From CAYFZO01 sp964347615 (lineage in GTDB: Bacteria; Pseudomonadota; Gammaproteobacteria; Poriferisulfidales; Oxydemutatoraceae), in assembly GCA_964347615.1 (NCBI GenBank), contig CAYFZO010000013.1:1-58649 (forward strand): a stretch of 58,649 nt of DNA, read 5' to 3'. Below the pieces are notes generated by a model that was not told the DNA's origin, ran no database searches, and saw nothing but the letters and a program-made list of their open reading frames with translations. Positions 17,569-26,073 of this stretch are shown here, one piece after another. The first letter of the stretch is position 1. Each line of letters begins with the position of its first letter. Position numbers and translations under genes: made by a program.

Positions 17569-17799
17569 TCAGTTTTTTTTCAGCAGGAAATAGAATCTTC
17601 CGTCTTCTTCACGCGACTCGAGTAACGCGTTGCCCGTCTGCTTCGAAAACGCCTCGAAGTCCTTTACCGCGCCGGGGTCGGTCGCGATGATGTGAAGCAC
17701 TTGACCCGACGCCATCGTCGCAAGTGATTTCTTGGCGCGCAGAATGGGTAAAGGGCAATTGAGCCCGCAGGCGTCAAGTTCTTGATCAAATTCCAGCAT
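17569..17799 (-). CDS. tusA: TusA-family sulfur carrier protein
   Basis: A 76-residue protein with the family hallmark: LDACGLNCPLPIL, where the Cys of the CPxP motif carries persulfide sulfur, and the ending FYFLLKK. Start MLEFDQEL at 17799 has GAGGA upstream and a good promoter. Such carriers pass sulfur to tRNA thiolation, molybdenum cofactor synthesis or sulfur oxidation. Acceptors such as tusBCD are not adjacent, so the exact pathway is open. A YeeE/TsuA-type thiosulfate transporter is found 8 kb away. Confidence 0.88.
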   Translation of the reverse strand: MLEFDQELDACGLNCPLPILRAKKSLATMASGQVLHIIATDPGAVKDFEAFSKQTGNALLESREEDGRFYFLLKKN

Positions 17800-17840
17800 G
17801 TTGGTTGTTCCTCGGTTGGTAAAGGTTGATTGATTGATTA

Positions 17841-17868
17841 ATTGTATGACATGGAGCAGAAAAATCAA
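17841..17868 (-). promoter_or_regulatory. Putative sigma-70 promoter of tusA
   Basis: On the minus strand TTGATT (17863-17868) lies 16 bp from TACAAT (17841-17846), about 42 bp upstream of the tusA ATG. The surrounding run TTGATTGATTGATTAATT is the most A/T-rich part of this spacer. It may also drive ilvN-ilvC-pssA further downstream. Confidence 0.6.
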
Positions 17869-17940
17869 TAAGGAGGTGGCTCGGTTCGGGAAAAACCGAT
17901 TTCGGCGTATCTTGACGTTTTCGCCGCCGCCCGTCGGCGA

Positions 17941-17970
17941 CCCGGGGCAACCCGGGGCAACCCGGGGCGA
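17941..17970. repeat. Three 10-bp direct repeats
   Basis: CCCGGGGCAA, CCCGGGGCAA, CCCGGGGCGA in perfect tandem, in the divergent tusA-bepA spacer. Not in a coding region. A related 9-bp repeat (CCGGGGCAA) occurs inside the cytochrome c gene near 56.9 kb. Confidence 0.8.
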
Positions 17971-18081
17971 CCCTGCCGATCCGACCGACACCGCGACGCG
18001 ACGCGGCGGAAGAGTGGAACCTGACGGGAGAAACCGGCGACGTTCGACGGCACCACCAGAAGCAGGAAAGAACAGACCGGC

Positions 18082-18087
18082 TATACT
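18082..18087 (+). promoter_or_regulatory. Putative -10 element of bepA
   Basis: TATACT 30 bp upstream of the bepA ATG, followed by a near-ideal ribosome binding site AGGAGG with six bases before ATG. No good -35 was found. Confidence 0.4.
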
Positions 18088-18117
18088 GCTTTCAACCCTC
18101 TGCACAGGAGGCGGACA

Positions 18118-19536
18118 ATGAGCCGAACCAAGCATACTCTCCTTGCATTTCTAGCGGCGACGGCAATGAACGTGCCCGGTGCCGGCGCGCAAACCTCACT
18201 CGACTTGCCGGACATCGGCGATCCTGCGGCAGCGAGTCTTCCGTTGTCCCAGGAAAGGCGGCTTGCCCCGATCATCCTGCGTCAGCTGCGCTCACAATTG
18301 CCGGTGCTCGAGGACGTCGAACTCAACGAATATCTCTCCTCGCTGGGAAATCAGCTGCTGTCGGCGAACCGGAGCAATCGATTGCAGTTTCATTTCCTGC
18401 TGGTCAACCAGCCTCAGATCAACGCGTTCGCGACGCCCGGGGGGATTGTCGCCATCAACGCCGGGCTGATGCTCGCCGCCGAGTCGGAAAGCGAGCTGGC
18501 CGGCGTGCTGGCGCACGAAATCACGCACGTCACACAACGCCACCTCGCACGCCTGCTTTCGGAGGCGAGCAAAATGAGTTGGGTCGGCTATCTTGCGGCA
18601 ATCGGCGCGGTGCTGGCCGCGGCTTACGATTCTCGTTTGGTGCAACTCGGCACGTACGCCGGTCTCGCGTTGCCGATGGAACGCAGGTTGAGCTATTCCC
18701 GCGCTTTCGAACACGAAGCCGACCGTATCGGGATGCAGCTGATGGCCACCGCCGGCTACAACCCCGCGGGCATGCCGCAATTCTTCAAGCGCTTGCAATC
18801 ACGTGAAAGCGCCGGCGGCACCCCTGAATTCCTGAGAACCCATCCGCTCACCACAGAACGGCTCAGCGACGCCCTTAACCGGGCGGCGCTGTACCAAGGG
18901 GAATACCGGGACGACAGCAAGGAGTTCAAGTTCGCCAAAGCACGCTTGGAGGCGTTGACCGAGGTCCGCCGACCGCCGCCGAGAAAAACCGCCCGGCAGA
19001 CTCCCGAGGAAAGCTATCGCCGGGCGATCGTGCTGACGCGCACGGGCGGCGCCCGCGAAGCGGTGAGGACATTGGAACGCATCCCGGACGCCCGCGAGAC
19101 CGTGGCACCCGGTTTGGCGCTGGCGGAAGCCTATTTGGCGCAAGGAGAGCATCGTGCCGCAGTCGGCTTGCTTGAATCGCTTGATGCACTGCATCCGGGA
19201 CGTGAGAGCATTGCCTACCGCCTGGGCGAAGCCTTGCTCCGTGCCGGCAGACCCGACGCGGCACTTGCGGTGTTACGGCCTTTTGCGAACCGGCACCACG
19301 TACCGATACTTGACAAGCTGATCGCGCAAGCTGCAGCGGCCGCCGGCAAGGGATGGATGAGCCACAAGCATCTCGCCAACTACCACCAAGCCAACGGCCG
19401 CATGCAATTGGCGCTCGATCAGCTGGCCTTGGCCGAGAAAGACCCTGGAATCAACCCGCCGGCGCGTGAACTGATCAAGGCCCAGCGCTTGAAGATCCGG
19501 AAACTGCAAAGGGACATGCGCAAAGAAGGACAGTAG
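18118..19536 (+). CDS. bepA: Periplasmic M48 metalloprotease/chaperone BepA
   Basis: A 472-residue exported protein (YfgC) that in E. coli helps assemble or degrade LptD and other outer-membrane proteins. A signal peptide (about 1-24, ending GAGA) is followed by the M48 domain with HEITH (zinc ligands and catalytic Glu) and the third ligand in EHEADRIG. C-terminal TPR-like helices run from about 295 to 465. Start ATG is fixed by the AGGAGG site. It is transcribed divergently from tusA. Confidence 0.93.
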   Translation: MSRTKHTLLAFLAATAMNVPGAGAQTSLDLPDIGDPAAASLPLSQERRLAPIILRQLRSQLPVLEDVELNEYLSSLGNQLLSANRSNRLQFHFLLVNQPQINAFATPGGIVAINAGLMLAAESESELAGVLAHEITHVTQRHLARLLSEASKMSWVGYLAAIGAVLAAAYDSRLVQLGTYAGLALPMERRLSYSRAFEHEADRIGMQLMATAGYNPAGMPQFFKRLQSRESAGGTPEFLRTHPLTTERLSDALNRAALYQGEYRDDSKEFKFAKARLEALTEVRRPPPRKTARQTPEESYRRAIVLTRTGGAREAVRTLERIPDARETVAPGLALAEAYLAQGEHRAAVGLLESLDALHPGRESIAYRLGEALLRAGRPDAALAVLRPFANRHHVPILDKLIAQAAAAAGKGWMSHKHLANYHQANGRMQLALDQLALAEKDPGINPPARELIKAQRLKIRKLQRDMRKEGQ

Positions 19537-19902
19537 ACGCACCGCCTTGCACCGCGGGAAATCAATAGAGGAAACGGGAGCACGTTTCGCTCCCGACGCG
19601 CATTCACTGGCCTTAGTCCACCAGCGGTACAGCCGGGATGCACTGGAAGCGTCCAAAGCGGATCACTTCTCTTGGGCGACGGCGTGGAACGTTTCGGGAC
19701 TGCCCCTTTCAACTGCTGTAAACGCCCTTGCGTTGCCGCGCTGGTCTCAAATCCGTCGGGACAGCCAGGTGCTGAAACGTCTTGCCTAAGATTAAGGGGT
19801 CTCTTGGAGGGCTTCCATACGGTGAGCGGACATCTCACACCGGCACCTGCCTTCACCGACGCGGTGCTTGATATGCGCGGGAGGAAGTACCCGGCAGAAA
19901 AG
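19537..19902. other. Intergenic stretch without a recognised gene
   Basis: Lies between convergent bepA and the giant surface-protein gene. A 7-bp hairpin CGGGAGC/GCTCCCG (19575-19595) just after bepA lacks a T-run and is at best a weak terminator. Both strands contain frames of 80-190 codons, but they have no ribosome binding site or domain that I can identify, and the rest is unassigned. Confidence 0.5.
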
Positions 19903-19928
19903 GAAAGGGGGGCTGACGCCCCCCTTTC
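19903..19928 (-). terminator. Strong hairpin terminator after the surface-protein gene
   Basis: A perfect 11-bp stem (GAAAGGGGGGC with GCCCCCCTTTC) and a 4-base loop, followed on the minus strand by CTTTTC. It starts about ten bases past the stop of the 1362-residue protein and would end its transcript. It could also act on bepA from the other side. Confidence 0.8.
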
Positions 19929-19938
19929 GGTAGAAGTT

Positions 19939-22900
19939 TTACACGCTGGGCGCGGGACGCCGCCTCCGGCGCAAGCCCGCTGAGAGCAGCATGCCACCAG
20001 CGAGGAGAATCAACCACGCTGGCTCCATCGCGCCGCCACCGCCACCGCCGACACGGGCACCCGGACCAAGAGCCGTCGGGTCGTGAAGAACGCCGTCGGC
20101 TGTCATGTCCGCGTCGTTCATGCCGCCTTCCTGAATTTGCAGCAGGATGCACCCGTCACCTTCTCGGACACCTCCGCTGGCGGAGCGCCACGCTGCGTCG
20201 CTGTCTGCTTCTCCTCTGGAAGCCTCCGCCCTGGGGCACGGTGCCGGTGCGCTGTACACTTTGTCAAAGTCCGTCACCGTGAATGGCTGCCAGTCGTCCG
20301 CTTCAGTGTACTTGTGCTGCACGAAGCCTGCTGCGTCAACTTCCGCCGCCAGCTCCAGCACAACGCTCACTACTTCGCCAGGCTCTAAGTTAGTAATCAG
20401 GTAATCGTACACACCCGTTGCGATTTCCGACACTGCGTTACCACCCAGCGGCTCGATTCCCCAGTCGGTTTGCAAGCGTAAGTCGCTGGCATCGTCGCCT
20501 AGCACCCCGACTTCTGCTTGAGCGTATGCGCCAGGCACCCGTGTTTTGCCCACAGGTGCGGTATAACCTGCCTCTGTCACCAGCATCCTGAATATGCTTC
20601 CATCCGCTTCGATTTCAATGAAACTATTTGCAGGTAAGCCATTTAGGGTGGCCGCAACCTCGCCCCAGCTTGCGGATAGATTATTTCCTTGCTGCTGAAC
20701 CTGTATCTCTGTGCTGCTTGCCGCCGCAAAAGTAGGACTTGACGTATCATTGGCGGGCATGAGCTCATGGATAGTGACAGTTACTACTTCCAAGTTCACG
20801 TCTTGGCTTTCAACGCCACTAGGCAAAATGATGTCGAAAGAGTCTGTGCCGAGAAAATCGTCGTCTGCCGACCTGAACGTATCCAGTCCTGAGAAACTCA
20901 AGCTAGGTGGCAAATCGCTAGGCCGCAGCTCCACCCTTGCGTTACCTATAGAGAGTAATTCGTTGGTTCCGATCAAGGTTGCGACCCTGGTAGAGGGGTC
21001 AAGAAACCTTCCCGCATCAAAAGTGACACCATTCAGTTCTTCGATTTCCAGCACCTTAGGCGACGGGTTGGTTCTGTAGGCGCCTAGGCTGTCAGGGCCC
21101 AGAGCCGTTAACATCGTTGATTCGTCTGACCTGACTGCGAGGTCTTCCTCCATCACTTCCGTCACTATCTTGATCATGACGTCAGTAACAGGCGCGCCGG
21201 CCGCTAAGCCCACATCTACCCTCCTGGCAGTACTGCTGTAAGTAAGCACACTGGTTCTGAACCCGACTGGAGGCGCAACATAGACTTTTTTCGGCTCATC
21301 CGAAAGCGGCTCAACGTTACTGCCATCCAGCGCTGCCCAGTACACTTCATTCGCGAAGTTTCCTACTTCAACTGTTCTCGTTTCCGTGCTGCTTCCATCG
21401 GGAACCTCCTCTACCAGCAGAAGATCAAAGTCATCCGCTGTAACACAATCAGTAGCCTCACTGTCCTCTTTCACGCAGACGTAAACGTCACCGGTTTTCA
21501 TCACCGGGGCATACAGGTCGAGTTCCATTCTGCCTCCGGTGCCGGGAACAATCGTATACGCGCCGTCCTCGGTCAGCCTTGCCCCTGGCGCTGAGTCAGT
21601 GATGAGCCCGGCGAAGTCGGCGGCTGGTTCAAAGGCAAAACTGGGTAGCACTTTGACGGGGAGAGTGCCCTCAAGGAATCTCACCGGCACTGGAGTAATG
21701 GCTTGCAGCGCACTTTGCTGAGCGGCGGTGACACTGGCTGTCAAGTTAACGCCCGACAACCGTGTCATCACGCTCGAGTCTGCCGCAATGGTAACTGTCT
21801 GCATGCTCCCCCTGCTAAAAGATATTGCCCCCGGGCTTACTGTTACACCCGGTACGGCCGGGTCTATAGCAAACATCACTTCGACTCGATTTGAACCTAA
21901 CGCGGCGGCATCAGAAAGGGTCATCGTCACTTCTGTTTCACCGCCGATCCTTGCAATTGCCTCAGAAACCCCGAACGTCAATTCCACCGGAACTTCTTGC
22001 ACAACTCTTACATCCAGAGTGTCATCAGCAACAATGGTAACACCAGCGGCGGCAGCATCGCCATCGTAAGCGGCAGTTATTGCCAAAACCCCGGTGTCTC
22101 CATCGGAAGCATTGGCTCCCGCTTGTGCCGTGAACGTGCCAACTGGTTGGCCGCTAGTCAAGGTGATGCCTGTTTCTCCGCTTAAAGCAACATCGGCCGG
22201 TGCTGCTCCTTGCCACGCGACATCCACGGTCACAGCCTCGCCTTGGGCCAACAGCGCCGCCGAAGCACCAAACAACCCTACTTTGATCTCGACCGCCGTG
22301 CCGTCTATCACGAGGTCTTGCGCGCCTAATTCAAACGTCACATCAAGAGTACGCTTCAATGGTAAGGAACCTACCTGCGCAAACGCGGCGGTCCGGGGGA
22401 AGTTGGTGTTTCCGACCGTGTCTGCAAACTTGCCGTTTTTTCTGTACTCGGCAGTTGCCGCGGCGTCAGGTGCGCCGAGGTTGTCGGCCCCATAAATAAA
22501 GACCGACGCCAAACTGGGGTGCTCCGGGTTCTTTTGCCGCTGTGCCGTGCGGATATCCAAGGTGTCGCCCGGTCCATAGCTTGGAATCGAGGGCGGCAGC
22601 ACGAGCCGCAGTTCCGTAAGACCTGCTGCGGGTGTGGCGGTGATATCAGCACCGTTGAAATCCTGTATCGCGGCCGGTTGGTGGGTGGTGAACATGTCGG
22701 CACTTCTGTCGTAGTATCTGATGACAAAGTCTGCAGACTCAGGCGCCGTTGTGCCTGTCATATCTGCTTGCGTGTCCGAGTTGAAACTGAAATCAAACTT
22801 GACCGCCTGGCTGAAAGTGACATCCACGTATGCATTTCCGTTGCCGACCTCGGCTGTCGTGATGTAAGGTGCCCGGTGGTCGTACCAGGCCCTGACCCAC

Positions 22901-24027
22901 CAATCCGAGCCTCGGTGCATTGGCGTTCCATCATCTGCAGCAGAAATGCCGACAGGCGGCTCCACAGAAAGCAAAATATTGGGCTCGCTGGTGCCAGCAG
23001 CCACCGTGGCTGGATCTTCATTGAACCGCAGCCGTATCACCGTGTCTCCAGCTTCCACCGGAGCACCGCCGGGCTTGGTCACACTTATCACCGCCAGCGG
23101 GCTGGACCGATCATCGCCGTAAGCGGCCGTTCGCGGTACGAGCGCTACTGCGCCCGCAAACTCGGCCATGCCCACCGGGTCGCCGTTGGAGTTTGCAATC
23201 CCCTCGCTGAAAGTTACGTCAATGTAAAAATGGTCGCCGCCGCCGCTGGCTTCGACGTCAACAATCGCTGGATTGCCGTCGAGGGGGTAGTACCAGAGGT
23301 TGTTCTCAATGACAGGCGCATAGTTTCTGAACGAACCTGGCCCAAGTACCTGCTGATTTTGGTCAATGGTGTACGCCGCAAGAGCAACGTTAGCAGGGGC
23401 GCTAATCCCTTTGATTGCGCAAGTCACTGTATTCACGGTGATGTAATTCTGCCCGGCAGGATCATACGGGATGATGTAGCTGCTTGCTGTCGGCCCGGTT
23501 ATAGCCTGGCTGACATTGGCGAAATTTGCCGCCGCAATGGACGCGGCCGTATTTACCAAACCTCCCACCAAGCTTGTGTCTGCAGTGAATTGAGTGCTAT
23601 CATCCGTACAGTCTCCCATCCCCTCAAACTGGCGCTCGCCAAAAGCCTCCGAGCCGTAAACGACGTATTCACCTATCGCTTGCAAATAATTCGGGAGAGC
23701 CTGAGTTGCCTCTTGCCCCACTCTGATTTGATGGTCAAACACAAGAGTTGGGGAAGTTCCCTGAGACGCGGGCATTATCCTAACGTTCCCTAACCGGTTA
23801 TACATAATCCCACTGCACTCAGTTGACCCTGCCCGGCAGTTTTGGCTGGTTCTAGGAGCTAATCCTCCTGTTTCGTCCGTGACAGCCCGAAGTATATCCG
23901 GATCCAAATCGACCGGAGGATTAATCGCCACATCCGCAGAAGGCAAATAGACTTGAGACACGGAAACGCCGCTGAGGCTTACTAGTAAGCCAATTAAAAG
24001 CAGCTGATGGGTAAACTTTTTAGTCAT
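19939..24027 (-). CDS. Giant exported surface protein with choice-of-anchor-U-like region and Gly6-TM-Arg5 sorting tail
   Basis: A 1362-residue protein. A signal peptide (about 1-25, HQLLLIGLLVSLSGVSVSQ) leads into a long, mostly beta-predicted region with repeated Ig-like strand patterns such as FYIDVTFSEGI and AYVDVTFSQAV (about 270-410). Near the C-terminus, YTEADDWQPF, a Cys-Pro segment and GDGCILLQIQEGGMNDADM followed by DGVLHDP (about 1240-1325) resemble the choice-of-anchor U domain. The tail is GGGGGG, a hydrophobic helix (AWLILLAGGMLLSAGL) and RRRRR, the three-part layout of GlyGly-CTERM/JDVT-CTERM-type sorting signals. No catalytic domain seen. A strong GAGGAAGGA ribosome binding site precedes the ATG. 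Base composition is more A/T-rich than neighbours. Adhesion or matrix function is only inferred. Confidence 0.75.
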   Translation of the reverse strand: MTKKFTHQLLLIGLLVSLSGVSVSQVYLPSADVAINPPVDLDPDILRAVTDETGGLAPRTSQNCRAGSTECSGIMYNRLGNVRIMPASQGTSPTLVFDHQIRVGQEATQALPNYLQAIGEYVVYGSEAFGERQFEGMGDCTDDSTQFTADTSLVGGLVNTAASIAAANFANVSQAITGPTASSYIIPYDPAGQNYITVNTVTCAIKGISAPANVALAAYTIDQNQQVLGPGSFRNYAPVIENNLWYYPLDGNPAIVDVEASGGGDHFYIDVTFSEGIANSNGDPVGMAEFAGAVALVPRTAAYGDDRSSPLAVISVTKPGGAPVEAGDTVIRLRFNEDPATVAAGTSEPNILLSVEPPVGISAADDGTPMHRGSDWWVRAWYDHRAPYITTAEVGNGNAYVDVTFSQAVKFDFSFNSDTQADMTGTTAPESADFVIRYYDRSADMFTTHQPAAIQDFNGADITATPAAGLTELRLVLPPSIPSYGPGDTLDIRTAQRQKNPEHPSLASVFIYGADNLGAPDAAATAEYRKNGKFADTVGNTNFPRTAAFAQVGSLPLKRTLDVTFELGAQDLVIDGTAVEIKVGLFGASAALLAQGEAVTVDVAWQGAAPADVALSGETGITLTSGQPVGTFTAQAGANASDGDTGVLAITAAYDGDAAAAGVTIVADDTLDVRVVQEVPVELTFGVSEAIARIGGETEVTMTLSDAAALGSNRVEVMFAIDPAVPGVTVSPGAISFSRGSMQTVTIAADSSVMTRLSGVNLTASVTAAQQSALQAITPVPVRFLEGTLPVKVLPSFAFEPAADFAGLITDSAPGARLTEDGAYTIVPGTGGRMELDLYAPVMKTGDVYVCVKEDSEATDCVTADDFDLLLVEEVPDGSSTETRTVEVGNFANEVYWAALDGSNVEPLSDEPKKVYVAPPVGFRTSVLTYSSTARRVDVGLAAGAPVTDVMIKIVTEVMEEDLAVRSDESTMLTALGPDSLGAYRTNPSPKVLEIEELNGVTFDAGRFLDPSTRVATLIGTNELLSIGNARVELRPSDLPPSLSFSGLDTFRSADDDFLGTDSFDIILPSGVESQDVNLEVVTVTIHELMPANDTSSPTFAAASSTEIQVQQQGNNLSASWGEVAATLNGLPANSFIEIEADGSIFRMLVTEAGYTAPVGKTRVPGAYAQAEVGVLGDDASDLRLQTDWGIEPLGGNAVSEIATGVYDYLITNLEPGEVVSVVLELAAEVDAAGFVQHKYTEADDWQPFTVTDFDKVYSAPAPCPRAEASRGEADSDAAWRSASGGVREGDGCILLQIQEGGMNDADMTADGVLHDPTALGPGARVGGGGGGAMEPAWLILLAGGMLLSAGLRRRRRPAPSV

Positions 24028-24075
24028 TTGCTTATTATCCTTCCTCTTGGGTTAGTAAGCGTTTACGTGTTTCTT

Positions 24076-24960
24076 TTAGAAAAACGTAAAAAGAGCGCCA
24101 CGACCAAACCGCGCGGCCACAAGGCTTAAGTCGTTTATCTCAACAAGCCCGTTCATGTTTGTATCAATGAGAAAATAAGGGCTTGCTCTACCGAAGCTGG
24201 CAGCCACCGCAGACAAGTCAGTGATATTGACCAAATTGCTAGGATCCGCGTCCCCTCCCCGCATCGCAACTTGCCCGGGGGGTAACAAACCTAACCCTGC
24301 TGTGACACTGTTCACTCCCTCAAAGACGTTGCTTGGGTCGGTAAAATCATAAACATAAACATCATTTTGCGCTGCACCTGACGCCGCCCCACTCGATGAC
24401 AGTATGGCGACATGATTCCTGTGTTGAATGGCAATATAAAGGTCCTGACTATCCGGGTCATATTCCAAGTCCTCAAATATAAACTCCCCCTCTTCTACCA
24501 GTGCCCCGTTGTCATCTACACCCAAGACCGCGCCATCGGCCATCAGCAGACCCGCTTGGGTCACGCAGTCGTTGCTGTCACAGTAAGCAGGCGCGCTTGG
24601 GGGGCCACTCCCGTCCGCAACCACACGCGCTTGGACAAGCACCCAGTCCACAACTGCAGCGCTAGATGGATTCAAAAATCCATTCGCGTCCGGGTCGAGG
24701 GATTGATCATTCGCATTAGGGAGCGTTAAACCCGCTAATCTATCCTGAAAACTTTGTGGCATCGTATTAAAAGCCATTGCGGCATCAGTGGGCACGCCTT
24801 CATTACTGTCTCCTAATATCGTTCTCATCTCTCGTTGTTGCTGCCCCCACGCTTGGCCGGCAAACATCAGTACCGCCAACGTCGCCAACCACGCCGATGT
24901 ACGCAACGCGCGCCGGGGAGCAAAAGAAAATCGGGAAAAGCAAGATAACAACATAGCCAT
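24076..24960 (-). CDS. Exported protein with C-terminal dockerin-type repeats
   Basis: About 294 residues from ATG 24960. The N-terminus carries a basic stretch and a hydrophobic segment ending AGQAWGQQ (signal peptide). The middle is acidic with DPDANGF and an embedded SNDCVTQ region of unknown function. The C-terminus holds two calcium-loop repeats, DADPSNLVNITDLSAVAASFG and, 13 residues on, DTNMNGLVEINDLSLVAARFG, the type I dockerin pattern. The gene is 48 bp upstream of the giant surface protein on the same strand, so one operon is likely. Dockerins bind cohesins, but no classical cohesin is recognisable here. An ATG at 24954 is an alternative start (see promoter). Confidence 0.75.
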   Translation of the reverse strand: MAMLLSCFSRFSFAPRRALRTSAWLATLAVLMFAGQAWGQQQREMRTILGDSNEGVPTDAAMAFNTMPQSFQDRLAGLTLPNANDQSLDPDANGFLNPSSAAVVDWVLVQARVVADGSGPPSAPAYCDSNDCVTQAGLLMADGAVLGVDDNGALVEEGEFIFEDLEYDPDSQDLYIAIQHRNHVAILSSSGAASGAAQNDVYVYDFTDPSNVFEGVNSVTAGLGLLPPGQVAMRGGDADPSNLVNITDLSAVAASFGRASPYFLIDTNMNGLVEINDLSLVAARFGRGALFTFF

Positions 24961-24961
24961 A

Positions 24962-24990
24962 ATTTTAAGTTCCGTTTTGTTGTCAGTCAA
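24962..24990 (-). promoter_or_regulatory. Sigma-70 promoter abutting the dockerin gene start
   Basis: On the minus strand TTGACT (24985-24990), 17 bp, TAAAAT (24962-24967), very close to consensus. The predicted transcription start (about 24955) falls at the ATG codons themselves, so the transcript would be leaderless or nearly so. Another TTGACA lies at 25086-25091 with only a poor -10 (TTGAAT, 18 bp), an alternative that would give a normal leader. Confidence 0.6.
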
Positions 24991-25310
24991 GAGCTTTCGC
25001 TCTATATCCGCCCGCACCCCGCCCTGCCGATGGGCGGCGAAGCGAAGCGCGAACGGGCGATATTCAAGCACGCAATAAAAAGCCTTGTCAAACCACGCTG
25101 CCGGGCGTTTCGGGGCAAGGCGATAATGCACGACCAATCAATAACTTATGTGCCTCCACGGGACGGCGGTGCTGGGGATAAGCAACCCCGCCGCCAAAAG
25201 CTTTCCCGAATCCGGCTCCCCGCCGGCACCCAAAAGCGTGCCCGGACAAAGCCCTTGAGAGACGCGCCGAAGAGGATCCTTTCACGATCAAACCAGCCCC
25301 CGTCCGGGCG
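24991..25310. other. Intergenic stretch upstream of the dockerin gene
   Basis: Contains the alternative -35 TTGACA (25086-25091, minus strand) and several GC-rich imperfect hairpins near 25165-25215 downstream of the SEC-C gene. No gene or known riboswitch recognised. Confidence 0.5.
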
Positions 25311-25934
25311 TCAGTAAATCTTCCCGCAGCAGTTCTTGAAACGCTTGCCGCTGCCGCAAGGGCAAGGCTGGTTTCTGGTCGCCGACGTCGTGACCATTCT
25401 CTTTTTCCCTTTATGCAAACGCCGGTGTTCCTCGACGAAATCGATCGCACCGAGCGGCGGGACGCGAAACGAAAACATCATGTTCCGGTCCTTGTACGAA
25501 AGGCAACAGTCGGCGCAGGCCAGAACGTCCATGCCGATCATGCAGTCGGCTTCTCCCTGCAAATCGTCCGGCATCTCGGTCACCGGCACTTCGGCAAAGC
25601 GAATCATGTTCGGCAGATAAATATCGGCTCGGTAATACGCGCCGTGTCCGTTGCCGCCGCCGAGAACCAGCCCCTGTGCTTCGATGACCTTGCGCGACAC
25701 GCGCGAACGTTCGGCGGCGGTGTCGAGGATCGCTGAGTATTGCGTCAGTTGCGACTGCGTCACGCCCTTGTCCCCGGGAATCGCGCGGGTGACGCCGACA
25801 TTGAACTTGATCCGGCGCAACGGCTTGTCTGCTTTCAGCGTGAAAGCGCGGAAGTTCGCCGCGGCGGGCGCGGAACCCTTCCGGGAAACGCCTCCCTGCG
25901 GGTCGTTCTTGGGTTTGTCGGAGGATGCGGACAT
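25311..25934 (-). CDS. Retropepsin-like protein with C-terminal SEC-C zinc motif
   Basis: A 207-residue protein. Residues about 30-165 follow the layout of single-domain retroviral-type aspartic proteases: a strand then YSAILDTAAERSRVS (catalytic Asp, with DTA where DTG is usual), a hydrophobic Gly-rich stretch, ADCMIGMDVLACAD, and a final MMFSFRVPP strand. The last 20 residues, NQPCPCGSGKRFKNCCGK, are a SEC-C zinc-binding motif as found in SecA. Function is unknown; both the protease activity and the zinc binding are inferred. Upstream neighbour is tRNA-Lys. Confidence 0.75.
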   Translation of the reverse strand: MSASSDKPKNDPQGGVSRKGSAPAAANFRAFTLKADKPLRRIKFNVGVTRAIPGDKGVTQSQLTQYSAILDTAAERSRVSRKVIEAQGLVLGGGNGHGAYYRADIYLPNMIRFAEVPVTEMPDDLQGEADCMIGMDVLACADCCLSYKDRNMMFSFRVPPLGAIDFVEEHRRLHKGKKRMVTTSATRNQPCPCGSGKRFKNCCGKIY

Positions 25935-26073
25935 CGCTAAGATCAGACTTTACAACAGCTTCGGCTCTGCCGCCCGCCGACGACGTTGGCCCGCCCGGGA
26001 AGCGTCGGAATAGATATTGACGTCTCGCGGCTGAACTCGTACGGGTCCATAAATGGATAGCTCCCTAAGGGTA

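Noticed and set aside
17941..17970. The three 10-bp repeats as a CRISPR-like array or replication iterons
   Set aside because: There are no spacers, only three units and no cas or replication gene nearby.
19419..19997. A 192-codon minus frame between the surface-protein gene and bepA
   Set aside because: It overlaps the bepA 3' end and the terminator hairpin, has no ribosome binding site and resembles no family I know.
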